Source: Candidatus Obscuribacterales bacterium
GTDB taxonomy: Bacteria; Cyanobacteriota; Vampirovibrionia; Obscuribacterales; Obscuribacteraceae
Direction of reading: 5' to 3'
Assembly (NCBI GenBank): GCA_019745415.1
Contig: JAIETF010000024.1
Span: 1-42,937 of the forward strand
Length of the DNA: 42,937 nucleotides
Made by a program: the position numbers and the translations under genes
Part shown: piece by piece, positions 1 to 7,550 of the stretch
How the letters are laid out: every line of letters begins with the position of its first letter
Numbering within the stretch: the first letter of the stretch is position 1
The notes under the pieces: generated by a model
What the model was told of the DNA's origin: nothing
The model's database searches: none
The model's input: the letters and a program-made list of their open reading frames with translations, nothing else

Positions 1-270
1 GCTGTTTCGGACGAAGCCAATATCATATTCGGTGCTGTTCTCGATGACAGATTGCACGGTGAAGTGCTCATCACTGTCATCGCCACTGGTTTTGATATGC
101 TCGTTCAATCCCAGCCGCGTGCCCACAAAGCCCAGCAGCCGCAGCCAGCTCCTCGTCGTGAAGTGCAACCTCAGCCGCAGGCTCAGCCGGCTAATGAGGT
201 CAAGAAAGTGGCTTCCGACATACTGGACATTCCAGAGTTTCTCAAAGCTAGAAATGGCCAAGGCCGCTAG
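1..270 (+). CDS. ftsZ: Cell division protein FtsZ, C-terminal end (5' end outside the window)
   Basis: The open frame runs from base 1 to a TAG at 268-270 and encodes about 89 residues. It begins with the end of the tubulin-like core: ANIIFGAVLDD and HGEVLITVIATGFD are the standard end of the FtsZ C-terminal subdomain. A Gln/Pro-rich linker follows. It ends with DILDIPEFLKARN, the conserved C-terminal peptide that contacts membrane anchors such as FtsA or SepF in other bacteria. FtsZ is the cytoplasmic GTPase that forms the division ring. The GTP-binding part lies upstream of the window. The short tail NGQGR after the peptide is ordinary. Identification is secure; only the 3' part can be judged. 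Confidence 0.95.
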   Translation, partial: AVSDEANIIFGAVLDDRLHGEVLITVIATGFDMLVQSQPRAHKAQQPQPAPRREVQPQPQAQPANEVKKVASDILDIPEFLKARNGQGR

Positions 271-310
271 ATAAAGAGGCTTGATCAAGAGCGCTATATA
301 TTGAATTAGT

Positions 311-350
311 GAATGAGCTCTCGCATAGGCGGGGGCTCATTCGCCCTTTA
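311..350. terminator. Stem-loop between convergent ftsZ and the next gene
   Basis: GAATGAGC at 311-318 pairs perfectly with GCTCATTC at 335-342 across a 16-base loop, followed by CGCCCTTTAA. It lies 41 bases after the ftsZ stop and just before the 3' end of the minus-strand gene at 358. The T tract is only three bases, so it is a weak intrinsic terminator by sequence; the position favours that role. Confidence 0.5.
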
Positions 351-357
351 AGGCTTA

Positions 358-1281
358 TCAATAGAAGAGCAAAGTCACTTCAAAGTCACCGGCATCGCTT
401 GCAGATCTCGGATAGTTCTGCCAAAGTTTGACTACGGCTTTTGCTGGTAAAGACTTGATACCGAGATCGAAGAGCTTGTCATTATATGGGCTCATATTGT
501 TGCATCCGCCAGGATAGCCGCAGGTATCCCCGCAATGAATATACTGATCGATCTTCACTATCGCTCCGGTTTTCTCAATCTGTTGACTTTCATAGCTGGA
601 AACAGCTAGATAGTTGTAGCCCATATCTCGGGCGTTATAGACAACTAAGTCGAATTCCAAGGCATCTAGGCCTGTCTTGAACCGGCTGGCGCTCTCGCAC
701 TGTCTAAGAAAGTCTGAGACATTGTAGGTGAGTTCTTCCTTCTTTAGCCGCGGATAAACTGTTGCCGTTTGAGGTGGACAGTCTAAAGGCATGCCTGAGA
801 CCGCCAGATCTTCGCGGCTGGCAAAATAACCTTCATCCCATGAGACTTTCTTGAGAAAGAGATTGGCCTGGGCCAGCAAAAAGGGGTTGTATAAGAAGCG
901 ACTCTCTTCTGCATCACCTTCGATGGAGCGATTTCCGGGCCCAAAAAAGAGCTGACCCTTCAGTCCCCACCATGGTTTCTGTTCTTCCATCAAGTCAAAT
1001 ATGGCGCCTGTCGGCACATACTGATACATAAGCAATTCAGGATGACGATAAAGATAGGAACGTCTCTTTTCCAAAATCTCATGCCGACTAAGAAAATTTA
1101 GACTTGCTTGCGGATTGATCTCCAATCTTACTGTCTCGGCTTTTGCTCTATCTCCTGCCGCCAACCTGTTGACCGATTGCGCTTGCACTTTCATATAGGC
1201 AAGGCGGCCCAAAACAAATAGTCCAATGGCAACAGCAAGCAGTTGCAAGTAAATATAGTGCGGCTTGTCTTTTCTTCTCAT
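358..1281 (-). CDS. Uncharacterised membrane-anchored protein, 307 aa
   Basis: I do not recognise this family. After a basic start (MRRKDKPH) there is one hydrophobic segment at about residues 9-27 (YLQLLAVAIGLFVLGRLAY), which is a signal anchor rather than a cleaved signal because no clear cleavage site follows. The rest is a soluble, probably extracytoplasmic domain with scattered cysteines, including a Cys-rich stretch CGDTCGYPGGC at about residues 251-261. That spacing could bind metal or form disulfides, which is inference. ATG start at 1281; no convincing ribosome binding site is visible. The gene diverges from mtnA with only 44 bases between starts and converges on ftsZ. Confidence 0.7.
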   Translation of the reverse strand: MRRKDKPHYIYLQLLAVAIGLFVLGRLAYMKVQAQSVNRLAAGDRAKAETVRLEINPQASLNFLSRHEILEKRRSYLYRHPELLMYQYVPTGAIFDLMEEQKPWWGLKGQLFFGPGNRSIEGDAEESRFLYNPFLLAQANLFLKKVSWDEGYFASREDLAVSGMPLDCPPQTATVYPRLKKEELTYNVSDFLRQCESASRFKTGLDALEFDLVVYNARDMGYNYLAVSSYESQQIEKTGAIVKIDQYIHCGDTCGYPGGCNNMSPYNDKLFDLGIKSLPAKAVVKLWQNYPRSASDAGDFEVTLLFY

Positions 1282-1325
1282 GAAATCTATTATTTCAGCA
1301 TTTGTGATTGATAAGGAAGTTAATT

Positions 1326-2369
1326 ATGGAGAAAGCCGGACTCTTGCCTCTTCGCTTTGTGGAAGAGAGCGGCACACTCTTACTTATCGATCAAAGGAAA
1401 TTGCCGTTTCAAGAGGAGTGGTTCGATGCCACCGCCTTTGATGATCTACTCTTTTCCATCAAAGAAATGGTTGTACGCGGCGCCCCTTCAATAGGTGTGG
1501 TGGCAGGCTATGGTCATGCCCTCAATATTGCCAGACGAGTGCGGCAGGGGGCTTCTCTTCAAGTCATTGAAGCCGACCTAGAGAGTTTGCTTGCCACCCG
1601 ACCAACTGCAGTCAATCTTCAATATGGTGCCAGGCAAGTTCACAAGGCATTTCTTCAGGCTTTTCAGGAAAAGTCGGATTCTGCCGCCGCGGCGCTGGTG
1701 GAAGCCCATCGGCTTTATCAGGAAGTACTGGATGCCAACTATCAGTTGAGCCGGCATGGACTGTCCATCGTTCCTAAAGGGGCATCGATACTTACTCACT
1801 GCAATGCCGGACCGCTGGCTGCTTGTGGCTATGGAACAGCACTTGGGGTAATTCGGGCCGCTCACTATGCCGGTCTTGAGCCTCAAGTCTTTGCCGATGA
1901 AACTAGACCGCGCAACCAGGGTCGCTTGACCGCCTTTGAATTGCAGCGCGAAGATATACCAGTGACACTGGTTTGTGAATCGATGAGCGGTTTTCTCATG
2001 AAGTGCGGCAAGATAGACTTGGTTGTTACCGGAGCTGATCGTATTGCCCTTAATGGTGATAGCGCCAATAAAATTGGTACTTACAACTTGGCTGTTCTTG
2101 CTTCATTTCATAAAATTCCATTCTTTATTGCAGCACCGCTTTCCACCTTCGACAGAGTCACCACCAGTGGTGAGGCTATCCCAATCGAGTTCAGAGCCGA
2201 GGAAGAAGTTCTCACCTTTGACGGGGCGCGTCATGCCCCACCTGGAGTCAAGGCTATCAATCCTTCCTTCGATGTTACCCCCTCTGAACTTATTAGCGGT
2301 ATCATCACCGAAAAGGGTATTTTGCGAGCCCCATTCGAAGAGAGTATTGCTGCCGCTCTCTTTTGCTAA
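1326..2369 (+). CDS. mtnA: S-methyl-5-thioribose-1-phosphate isomerase
   Basis: MtnA converts 5-methylthioribose-1-phosphate to 5-methylthioribulose-1-phosphate in the methionine salvage pathway, in the cytoplasm. The protein has the family landmarks in order: VVRGAPSIGVVAGYG near the N-terminus, RPTAVNL, THCNAGPLAACGYGTALG with the catalytic cysteine, ADETRPRNQGRLTAFEL, and VTGADRIALNGDSANKIGTY with the catalytic aspartate. I place the start at ATG 1326 because AAGGAAG at 1313-1319 is a good ribosome binding site 6 bases upstream; a TTG at 1308 is in frame but lacks one. This gives 347 residues, normal for the family. No other methionine salvage gene is nearby. Its TAA stop overlaps the stop of the convergent gene at 2366. 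Confidence 0.95.
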   Translation: MEKAGLLPLRFVEESGTLLLIDQRKLPFQEEWFDATAFDDLLFSIKEMVVRGAPSIGVVAGYGHALNIARRVRQGASLQVIEADLESLLATRPTAVNLQYGARQVHKAFLQAFQEKSDSAAAALVEAHRLYQEVLDANYQLSRHGLSIVPKGASILTHCNAGPLAACGYGTALGVIRAAHYAGLEPQVFADETRPRNQGRLTAFELQREDIPVTLVCESMSGFLMKCGKIDLVVTGADRIALNGDSANKIGTYNLAVLASFHKIPFFIAAPLSTFDRVTTSGEAIPIEFRAEEEVLTFDGARHAPPGVKAINPSFDVTPSELISGIITEKGILRAPFEESIAAALFC

Positions 2370-2962
2370 TGATGAAAGAGCCAATAAGCGACAGCGTAGA
2401 GTATGGCCATCAAGCTGCTCAAGGCGGCGCTTCCTAAAAAACGGTAGGTGATTGGCAGTCTTTGTTGAATGATGTAATTACCTAAAAACGATATAGGTAA
2501 GTTGATCAAAAAGGAATTGCCTCCCACCGCAAGAAAGTGACAGATAGCTTCTAGTGGTGTCATATTTGATGGCATAAACTGATGGTTGGTGCTGGCGAAA
2601 ATCACATAAATGTGTCTCGAGATCCAGAGAGGATTGAAATAGAGCATGGCTCCCAGTGTTCTTCCAAGCCAGTTCAGTATTTGTTTATGGGAATTCTCGG
2701 CGGGATTTTCTCTGGTAAGAAACTTAAGAAGATGAAACTTTTCAATTGTCTTTTCGTCGAACTTTATACTATCTAGAGTCTTGAACCAACGGGGAATTTC
2801 GAAGCGGTAAACTAGTCCGCCCATTAAGGTGATAGCCAAAAGTCTTTCGCCCGAAATGTGACCTGGGTGCAGTATCAATTGACCGAGAAAATCGCCGGTC
2901 GGATACAAAAGCCAGCCCACAGCTAAATTCAGCCTTTTTTGGAAACTATCTTGGTTGTTCAT
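2366..2962 (-). CDS. Uncharacterised membrane protein, 198 aa
   Basis: I do not recognise this protein. It has hydrophobic segments at about residues 41-52, 137-160 and 174-195, plus an amphipathic N-terminal region, so it is probably a small integral membrane protein. His and Trp are frequent, and the C-terminus is AYWLFHH. ATG at 2962; there is no obvious Shine-Dalgarno sequence. The stop codon TAG (2368-2366) interlocks with the mtnA stop TAA (2367-2369), so the two convergent genes share three bases and there is no space for a terminator between them. It diverges from the gene at 3002. Confidence 0.65.
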   Translation of the reverse strand: MNNQDSFQKRLNLAVGWLLYPTGDFLGQLILHPGHISGERLLAITLMGGLVYRFEIPRWFKTLDSIKFDEKTIEKFHLLKFLTRENPAENSHKQILNWLGRTLGAMLYFNPLWISRHIYVIFASTNHQFMPSNMTPLEAICHFLAVGGNSFLINLPISFLGNYIIQQRLPITYRFLGSAALSSLMAILYAVAYWLFHH

Positions 2963-2980
2963 TTGCTATAAATATATACA
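2951..2980 (+). promoter_or_regulatory. Possible sigma70-type promoter for the secreted CxxC protein
   Basis: TTGGTT at 2951-2956 is followed after 18 bases by TATACA at 2975-2980 (or after 16 bases by TATATA at 2973-2978). It lies 21 bases before ATG 3002, with the ribosome binding site GGAGAAAG between. The -35 match is only partial and lies inside the start of the divergent gene. AT-rich sequence could also serve the minus strand. Confidence 0.3.
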
Positions 2981-3001
2981 GCTTTTCTGGAGAAAGTAGA
3001 A

Positions 3002-3457
3002 ATGGTGGCAAAAATAGTCTCAAATATGTTCTCAAATATATTCAGAAACATCGCTGGCAATTTAAGACTAGTCGGCAAGGCGATGAGCATTCTAGCAATA
3101 TCTTCTATTCTCTCAGTTTCTGGGGCTTGGGCTGGTCCCTCACCAAAAGAAGCGGCCAAGGGAGGTTTGACTCGCTACGATTTTAGATTGGAGCAAATTA
3201 GCTGTGCTAAGTGTTTGCTCAATATCAGGCAGGCTCTGCGTAAGGCTGATGGCATCATTAAGTGCGAAGTGGCATTGCGCAAGCCCTATGGCGCTGTAAT
3301 CATTGCCGATGCAAAAGCAAATGAGGCCAAAATCAAAGACATTGTGGCTGGGGCCGACCCAGGTACCCATCCCAAGGCTGTTGATTTTATTGCCGAGCCT
3401 GTGAAAGAAGTACCCGTTGTGCTTTTGCCAAAGCACAACGGGCTCAAAAAAGACTAG
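3002..3457 (+). CDS. Exported heavy-metal-associated (HMA-like) CxxC protein, 151 aa
   Basis: The N-terminus has a long basic region and then a hydrophobic core SILAISSILSVSGAWA (about residues 29-44), a plausible signal peptide cut after AWA. The mature part resembles a single heavy-metal-associated domain: a beta strand YDFRLEQI, then SCAKCLLNIRQALRK with the CxxC pair at residues 68 and 71 at the start of a helix, then GIIKCEVALRKPYGAVIIAD as the next strands. In HMA domains the CxxC binds Cu, Zn or Hg ions; the usual GMTC lead-in is replaced by QISC. The role, metal chaperone or redox protein outside the cytoplasm, is inference. Strong ribosome binding site GGAGAAAG just before ATG. Stands alone between divergent and convergent genes. 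Confidence 0.65.
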   Translation: MVAKIVSNMFSNIFRNIAGNLRLVGKAMSILAISSILSVSGAWAGPSPKEAAKGGLTRYDFRLEQISCAKCLLNIRQALRKADGIIKCEVALRKPYGAVIIADAKANEAKIKDIVAGADPGTHPKAVDFIAEPVKEVPVVLLPKHNGLKKD

Positions 3458-3482
3458 ATTTCGACTTTTGTCTGCTCTAGCC

Positions 3483-3899
3483 TTAGGGCGGCATGATTGC
3501 CACTACAGGCTCGATGGCGTCGGCCCTGAACTGCATGCTTGAAGGTCCAAATGGTATCGGCACCGGAAAATTGCAGGTCACAGTCGACTGTACATAAGCC
3601 TGCGCATTGTTGAAATAGCCTGGGTCGAGGGTAGCCCCATTCGATACACAGATCTTGGAGCCGCCATTGGAGGCGTTGAATTCGTCTACAACCTTTTGCT
3701 TGGCTGCGTTGGCTTGAGTGTAATCATCTTTGTTGGCGGCGGCTCGGGCACAATGCTTGGCCAGAGCGTCGTTCTGGGTCTGGCAGATGACTATGGCTGC
3801 AACATCTACAAGAAATAGAGCCACTATGACGAGAATGATGCATCCGCAAACAGTCTCCACCATATTGCCGGAGTTATTTCTTCTCAGACTTTTGTTCAT
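3483..3899 (-). CDS. TadE-like pilus assembly protein, 138 aa
   Basis: A short basic N-terminus and NSGNMVETVCG lead into one hydrophobic helix (about residues 15-38), then NDALAKHCARAAAN. This is the TadE/TadG pattern: a Gly-x-x-x-Glu-like motif, one membrane helix, then an extracytoplasmic domain with an Arg-Ala-Ala segment. Such minor pseudopilins belong to Tad/Flp type IVc pilus systems. The rest has two cysteines that may form a disulfide. It is the second gene of a two-gene unit, 17 bases after the gene starting at 4396. No tad ATPase or Flp gene is in view, so the pilus system would have to be elsewhere. Confidence 0.6.
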   Translation of the reverse strand: MNKSLRRNNSGNMVETVCGCIILVIVALFLVDVAAIVICQTQNDALAKHCARAAANKDDYTQANAAKQKVVDEFNASNGGSKICVSNGATLDPGYFNNAQAYVQSTVTCNFPVPIPFGPSSMQFRADAIEPVVAIMPP

Positions 3900-3916
3900 T
3901 TCTATTTGAGCCCTTA

Positions 3917-4396
3917 CTAGAGTTCGCTGACGGAAAGTTCTTCACGGGGGCGTTTATCCACATATCTAAAGGTGACCGGTTTGGTCAAACCGTCGATGCT
4001 GAGAGCGTTGAGGAAGGGGACAGAAGCCAGTGAGATGAAGGGATTAATGCGTACTTCAGTATTCACCTGTACATACCTATCGTATTTGTCGCCGCCGGTG
4101 AGAGTGCCTCCGGTGGCGTTGGCTGAACCATTCGATACCACAGAGGCGCCGGTGAAATTGGCGAGAGAGCTGCCCTGCCAGGCTGTGGTCATCCTGCCTG
4201 CGGCAGTGCTCCACTCTGTCGGCTCGGTGGTGGCCAGGGCTCGAGCGGTCATCTGGTTAAGATACCAGCCGCCTGCATAACCTATGCCCAGATACATAAT
4301 ATCCAGCATCGGAAACAGAATAACCAGCAATAGAATCACCAAAGATGGAGCAAGTTCGGCAATTTGCGAGCCTCTACGCTTCCGTTTTACTCTCAT
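3917..4396 (-). CDS. TadE/TadG-like membrane-anchored protein, 159 aa
   Basis: The start MRVKRKRRGSQIAELAPSL has the basic leader and the x-E-L turn found before the single membrane helix of TadE-like proteins (helix at about residues 17-40, ending in IMYLGIGYAGG). The remaining 115 residues are Thr/Ala/Gly-rich and probably extracytoplasmic. GGGGGA lies about 8 bases before ATG 4396, a good ribosome binding site. It is the first gene of a pair with the TadE-like gene at 3899. An AT-rich block at about 4439-4455 upstream could hold its promoter. Family assignment is by pattern only. Confidence 0.6.
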   Translation of the reverse strand: MRVKRKRRGSQIAELAPSLVILLLVILFPMLDIMYLGIGYAGGWYLNQMTARALATTEPTEWSTAAGRMTTAWQGSSLANFTGASVVSNGSANATGGTLTGGDKYDRYVQVNTEVRINPFISLASVPFLNALSIDGLTKPVTFRYVDKRPREELSVSEL

Positions 4397-4621
4397 GCTT
4401 CAATCCCCCAGCTTCTAGCTGCTACAGAAAACGCCAAACCAAATATATATATTGGTCTGTGCTGATTATTCCCGGAGCGGTGCGGTTGTTAATCGTCGCT
4501 GTGCCCGTCATGTGAAGGTATGAAAATATTTTAATGCTACAAAATCCCGATCCTTTGTGATCCCTGTAGAATTCCATTTGGTAAGCATTTTGTATGTTCA
4601 ATCGGGAAAGGTGTAGCAGCA

Positions 4622-5887
4622 GTGTTGGCAAGATACTCTTTACAATCGGCGGCTTCGCTGGCTTTGGCTATAGGTTTGTTTAGTCTGACCACTCCGGCTT
4701 GGGCGCTCGATTCGGCTCCAGCTCAAAAACTCACTCAGAAGCTTAATGAATATCAGCAAAAGATAGAAAGTCGCAGTCTCTCGGAGACCCAGTTGAATGA
4801 ACTTGCCAGTCTCGCCCAGAAGTTTCCTGCTGAGGCGAAAGTGCATCTGGTTTATGGTCTCGCCCTCGATCTGGTCGGTTTGAATGATCAGGCTCTGGAG
4901 CAGTTTCAGGTAGCCGATAAACTCGGTCCACAAGATTCAAATGCGGTAGTCGGTATCATTCACCACTTAGTTTCTAAAGGTGATAAGCAAGCCGCCCGTG
5001 CTTTGCTCGATCAAGCCTTAAAGCGCTTTCCCGAAGACTCAAATGTTCTCTTTATGTTGGGCAAGACTCTCAAGCAAGATAAAGATTACGACTCAGCCGA
5101 AAAAACTCTATGGCGTGCCCATAACTTGCCCAATCGCCCTATCGGTCTGGCCACCGAACTAGCGGAACTTTATTCGGCCACCAATCCTGAATTGGCGGTC
5201 AATCTAGCTTCTGAAGATATTGAAAGACAAACCGACTATGCTCCGGCTCTAGCTGTTCTGGCTGAGGCTTTTTATAACCAGGGGCAGTATCGCCGAGCTA
5301 TATATCCATGCGAGATTTTAGTGAAGCAATCAATAAGCTGGCGCAATATTTCCGATATCTACGCCCGTTGTCTTTTTTGGGACGGACGCTATAAAGAGGC
5401 GATTCTGCCCATGTTGGTAACTCTAGCTAAGTCTGCCACCTATTTGGGAGGACGCATGGCTGGTGCCGAGATGATCGCGCAGACAGTACCGCATGTTTCA
5501 GCCAAGAAATTGAGTTCAATTCTCGATAGCTTTTATGCAAGCAGCAGTAAGGATTTAGTGCGCAGTCCCTTTCATTTTTATCTTGCCTCGGCCCTCGAGA
5601 AGGGTGGACGTCCTGAACTCGCATTCAAAGAAATCAACACTTTTCTAGCGGCAGATCCTAAAAATGTGGATGCCATTATCTTTAAGGGAAAACTGCAAGA
5701 GAAATATCTTGGCGATTATGATGGAGCCTTGCAGTCATACAAAACAGCCCATGCGCTATTGCCTTACAACGGACCCTGCAATCAAGCTTTGATGCGCTTG
5801 GAAGATCGCTTAAGGGAAAGAGATGGCGACTTGGCTTGGAAGCTGAGAGATGGCTTGAGAAGCTTCTTCCATCTTCCACCGCTTTAA
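4622..5887 (+). CDS. Exported tetratricopeptide-repeat protein, 421 aa
   Basis: The N-terminus (hydrophobic SLALAIGLFSLTTPAWA, cleavage likely after AWA near residue 28) is a signal peptide. Residues about 60-390 form helical TPR-type repeats such as VHLVYGLALDLVGLNDQALE and VLFMLGKTLKQDKDYDSAEK, with the usual pattern of small and aromatic residues. TPR domains hold protein complexes together; the partner is unknown. The start is GTG at 4622, followed directly by TTG, with AAAGGTG about 8 bases upstream. The next gene follows after 15 bases, so it may be cotranscribed with the phosphate-related genes downstream. Confidence 0.75.
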   Translation: MLARYSLQSAASLALAIGLFSLTTPAWALDSAPAQKLTQKLNEYQQKIESRSLSETQLNELASLAQKFPAEAKVHLVYGLALDLVGLNDQALEQFQVADKLGPQDSNAVVGIIHHLVSKGDKQAARALLDQALKRFPEDSNVLFMLGKTLKQDKDYDSAEKTLWRAHNLPNRPIGLATELAELYSATNPELAVNLASEDIERQTDYAPALAVLAEAFYNQGQYRRAIYPCEILVKQSISWRNISDIYARCLFWDGRYKEAILPMLVTLAKSATYLGGRMAGAEMIAQTVPHVSAKKLSSILDSFYASSSKDLVRSPFHFYLASALEKGGRPELAFKEINTFLAADPKNVDAIIFKGKLQEKYLGDYDGALQSYKTAHALLPYNGPCNQALMRLEDRLRERDGDLAWKLRDGLRSFFHLPPL

Positions 5888-5902
5888 GGCAATTTCAAGG
5901 CA

Positions 5903-6886
5903 ATGTTCCAGTATTTGCCCGCTGCTAAATTAGGTGCAACCGACCACATAATGGTAGACGGCGCACCTAACTCTGCATCGGTCTTGACTCTATCTCATTG
6001 GCGGGGTAACAATACACCGGTTCCGCTCAAACATGACCTTTCTTGTGGTATCGCATTTAATGCTCTGCAAGCTATGCAAGATGGTAGTTTGTCTGTGTCT
6101 TGTCGTTATGTTACCAATAATCATTTTGATGAAGATGGCTTGGTCTCTCTGTTTGTCTTGACCAATAGCGAAGAAGCCCTAGAGCTGAAGGATAAACTGA
6201 TGGATATTGCTTCGGCTGGAGACTTCGGGGTTTACAGAGACCGTGATATGGCACGGGTGTCTTTTATGCTTAATGCCTGGGCTTGCCCTGAGCTCTCGCC
6301 GCTCAGTGATGATGTCTTTGCCTTGCCTCGGCCAGAGATCGAAGCCATCTTGTACGAAGAGCTGCTTTTGCGCTTGCCTAAGATTATCGCCAAGATTGGC
6401 TCTTTTAGTCGCTTTTGGCAGGAAGAAGATGATTTCTTGACCGAGACTGAAAGCTGGTATGAGAGAGGTCTGATCACTTTTGAAGAGCGTCCCGAAATCG
6501 ACCTGCTCATAGTCAATATAGACGAAAAGGTTCCGCAACGCGCCGACAAAGAACGAGCCTCCAGCTGGATTTCATCGGTTTTGCATCCGATGTTCATACA
6601 CAACAATAGCAGCATGATGCGAATTGCCGTGCTCAAGGGCAGGAGGCGCGAGGTCTATTTTCGTTATGAGACTTGGGTCGATTATCAGAGTCGCCCTTTA
6701 TTGCCGCGTCTAGATTTAAGTGCTCTAGCCATGCAATTTAACCGTTTAGACCGTAAGGGGCGCTGGCAATTCAATTCCACCGAAGATATAATAGCCCGTC
6801 TTTATATGCAGGAAAAAGACTCGGTACTTACCGAAGCCGACTTTCTCAAGCTTTTAGTGGAGGCTCTCTCCAATGAGCAATCATAG
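5903..6886 (+). CDS. Conserved-looking protein of unknown function upstream of the phosphate module, 327 aa
   Basis: No signal peptide or membrane segment, so it is probably cytoplasmic. I cannot name its family with confidence. A striking motif is NNHFDEDGLVSLF at about residues 72-84; a His-x-Asp-x-Asp cluster after a beta strand resembles metal-binding sites of phosphoesterases such as DHH proteins, but the match is short and this is inference. The C-terminal part contains FRYETWVDYQSR and GRWQFNSTED. ATG at 5903 with AAGG close upstream. The last 14 bases overlap the DUF47 gene, whose ribosome binding site lies within this gene, so the two are likely translationally coupled, which ties it to phosphate handling. 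Confidence 0.7.
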   Translation: MFQYLPAAKLGATDHIMVDGAPNSASVLTLSHWRGNNTPVPLKHDLSCGIAFNALQAMQDGSLSVSCRYVTNNHFDEDGLVSLFVLTNSEEALELKDKLMDIASAGDFGVYRDRDMARVSFMLNAWACPELSPLSDDVFALPRPEIEAILYEELLLRLPKIIAKIGSFSRFWQEEDDFLTETESWYERGLITFEERPEIDLLIVNIDEKVPQRADKERASSWISSVLHPMFIHNNSSMMRIAVLKGRRREVYFRYETWVDYQSRPLLPRLDLSALAMQFNRLDRKGRWQFNSTEDIIARLYMQEKDSVLTEADFLKLLVEALSNEQS

Positions 6887-7547
6887 GCGCAGTCTTCTTG
6901 CCCGCAGTCTTATGAAGATGCCTTTTGCTACTTTCTTCGCTAAGGGTTTGTTCGAGCCGCGGGTAGATTTCTTCGCCTTGCTCGAGGCCCAGGCCGCCAC
7001 TACGGTGAAGGGAATCGAAGCTTTAGAAGTGTGGTTGAGCGGTGGTGCCTACGAGCGCTGCCAGCAGGTCCGAGACTTCGAGCATCAGGCCGATGAACAG
7101 AAGCTGGTTTTGCAGAAGAAATTAGTCGAGTCTTTTGTCACTCCCTTAGACCGAGAAGATCTTTATGACCTTTCTGTTCGACTTGATGAAGTGATAAACG
7201 CAGCCAAAAATGCCGCTCGCGAGGTAGAGGCTCTCAATTATTGCCCGCGTGATGAAACTTTGCCTGAGATGGCTCGTACCCTAAAGGAGGGGGCTCGCTG
7301 TCTTTTTAATTCTTTTGCAAATCTCAAGAATAACCAAGAAGAAGCCGCTGCTCAAGCGGCTTTGGCCCGTAAAGCTGAAAATCGCTTCGAGAAGATCTAT
7401 CGCCAGGGTATGCGAGATCTCTTTGAGACTAATGACTTCAAGACGATCTTGCGCACAGTCGAAGTCTATCGCACACTTGTAACAGCAGCGCAGCGCATAG
7501 ATTCGGTGGCTGAGAAACTGCATCATGTCATAGTCAAGATGGGCTGA
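6873..7547 (+). CDS. DUF47 / PhoU-like phosphate transport accessory protein, 224 aa
   Basis: All-helical protein of the DUF47 (TIGR00153, PhoU-like) family, recognised from FFALLEAQAATTVKGIEAL, FEHQADEQK, FVTPLDREDLYDLSVRLDEVINAA and the C-terminal RIDSVAEKLHHVIVKMG. Members are typically encoded next to Pit-type transporters and are thought to regulate phosphate uptake by analogy with PhoU; the E/DxxxD-type residues of the helices bind metals in PhoU homologues. GGAGG at 6859-6863 is a strong ribosome binding site inside the preceding gene. The pit gene begins three bases after this stop, so the pair forms one transcription unit. Confidence 0.88.
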   Translation: MSNHRRSLLARSLMKMPFATFFAKGLFEPRVDFFALLEAQAATTVKGIEALEVWLSGGAYERCQQVRDFEHQADEQKLVLQKKLVESFVTPLDREDLYDLSVRLDEVINAAKNAAREVEALNYCPRDETLPEMARTLKEGARCLFNSFANLKNNQEEAAAQAALARKAENRFEKIYRQGMRDLFETNDFKTILRTVEVYRTLVTAAQRIDSVAEKLHHVIVKMG

Positions 7548-7550
7548 AAC

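Noticed and set aside
4422..4631. Minus-strand 69-residue open frame upstream of the TadE-like pair
   Set aside because: It has a TTG start inside the TPR gene, no ribosome site and no protein-like pattern.
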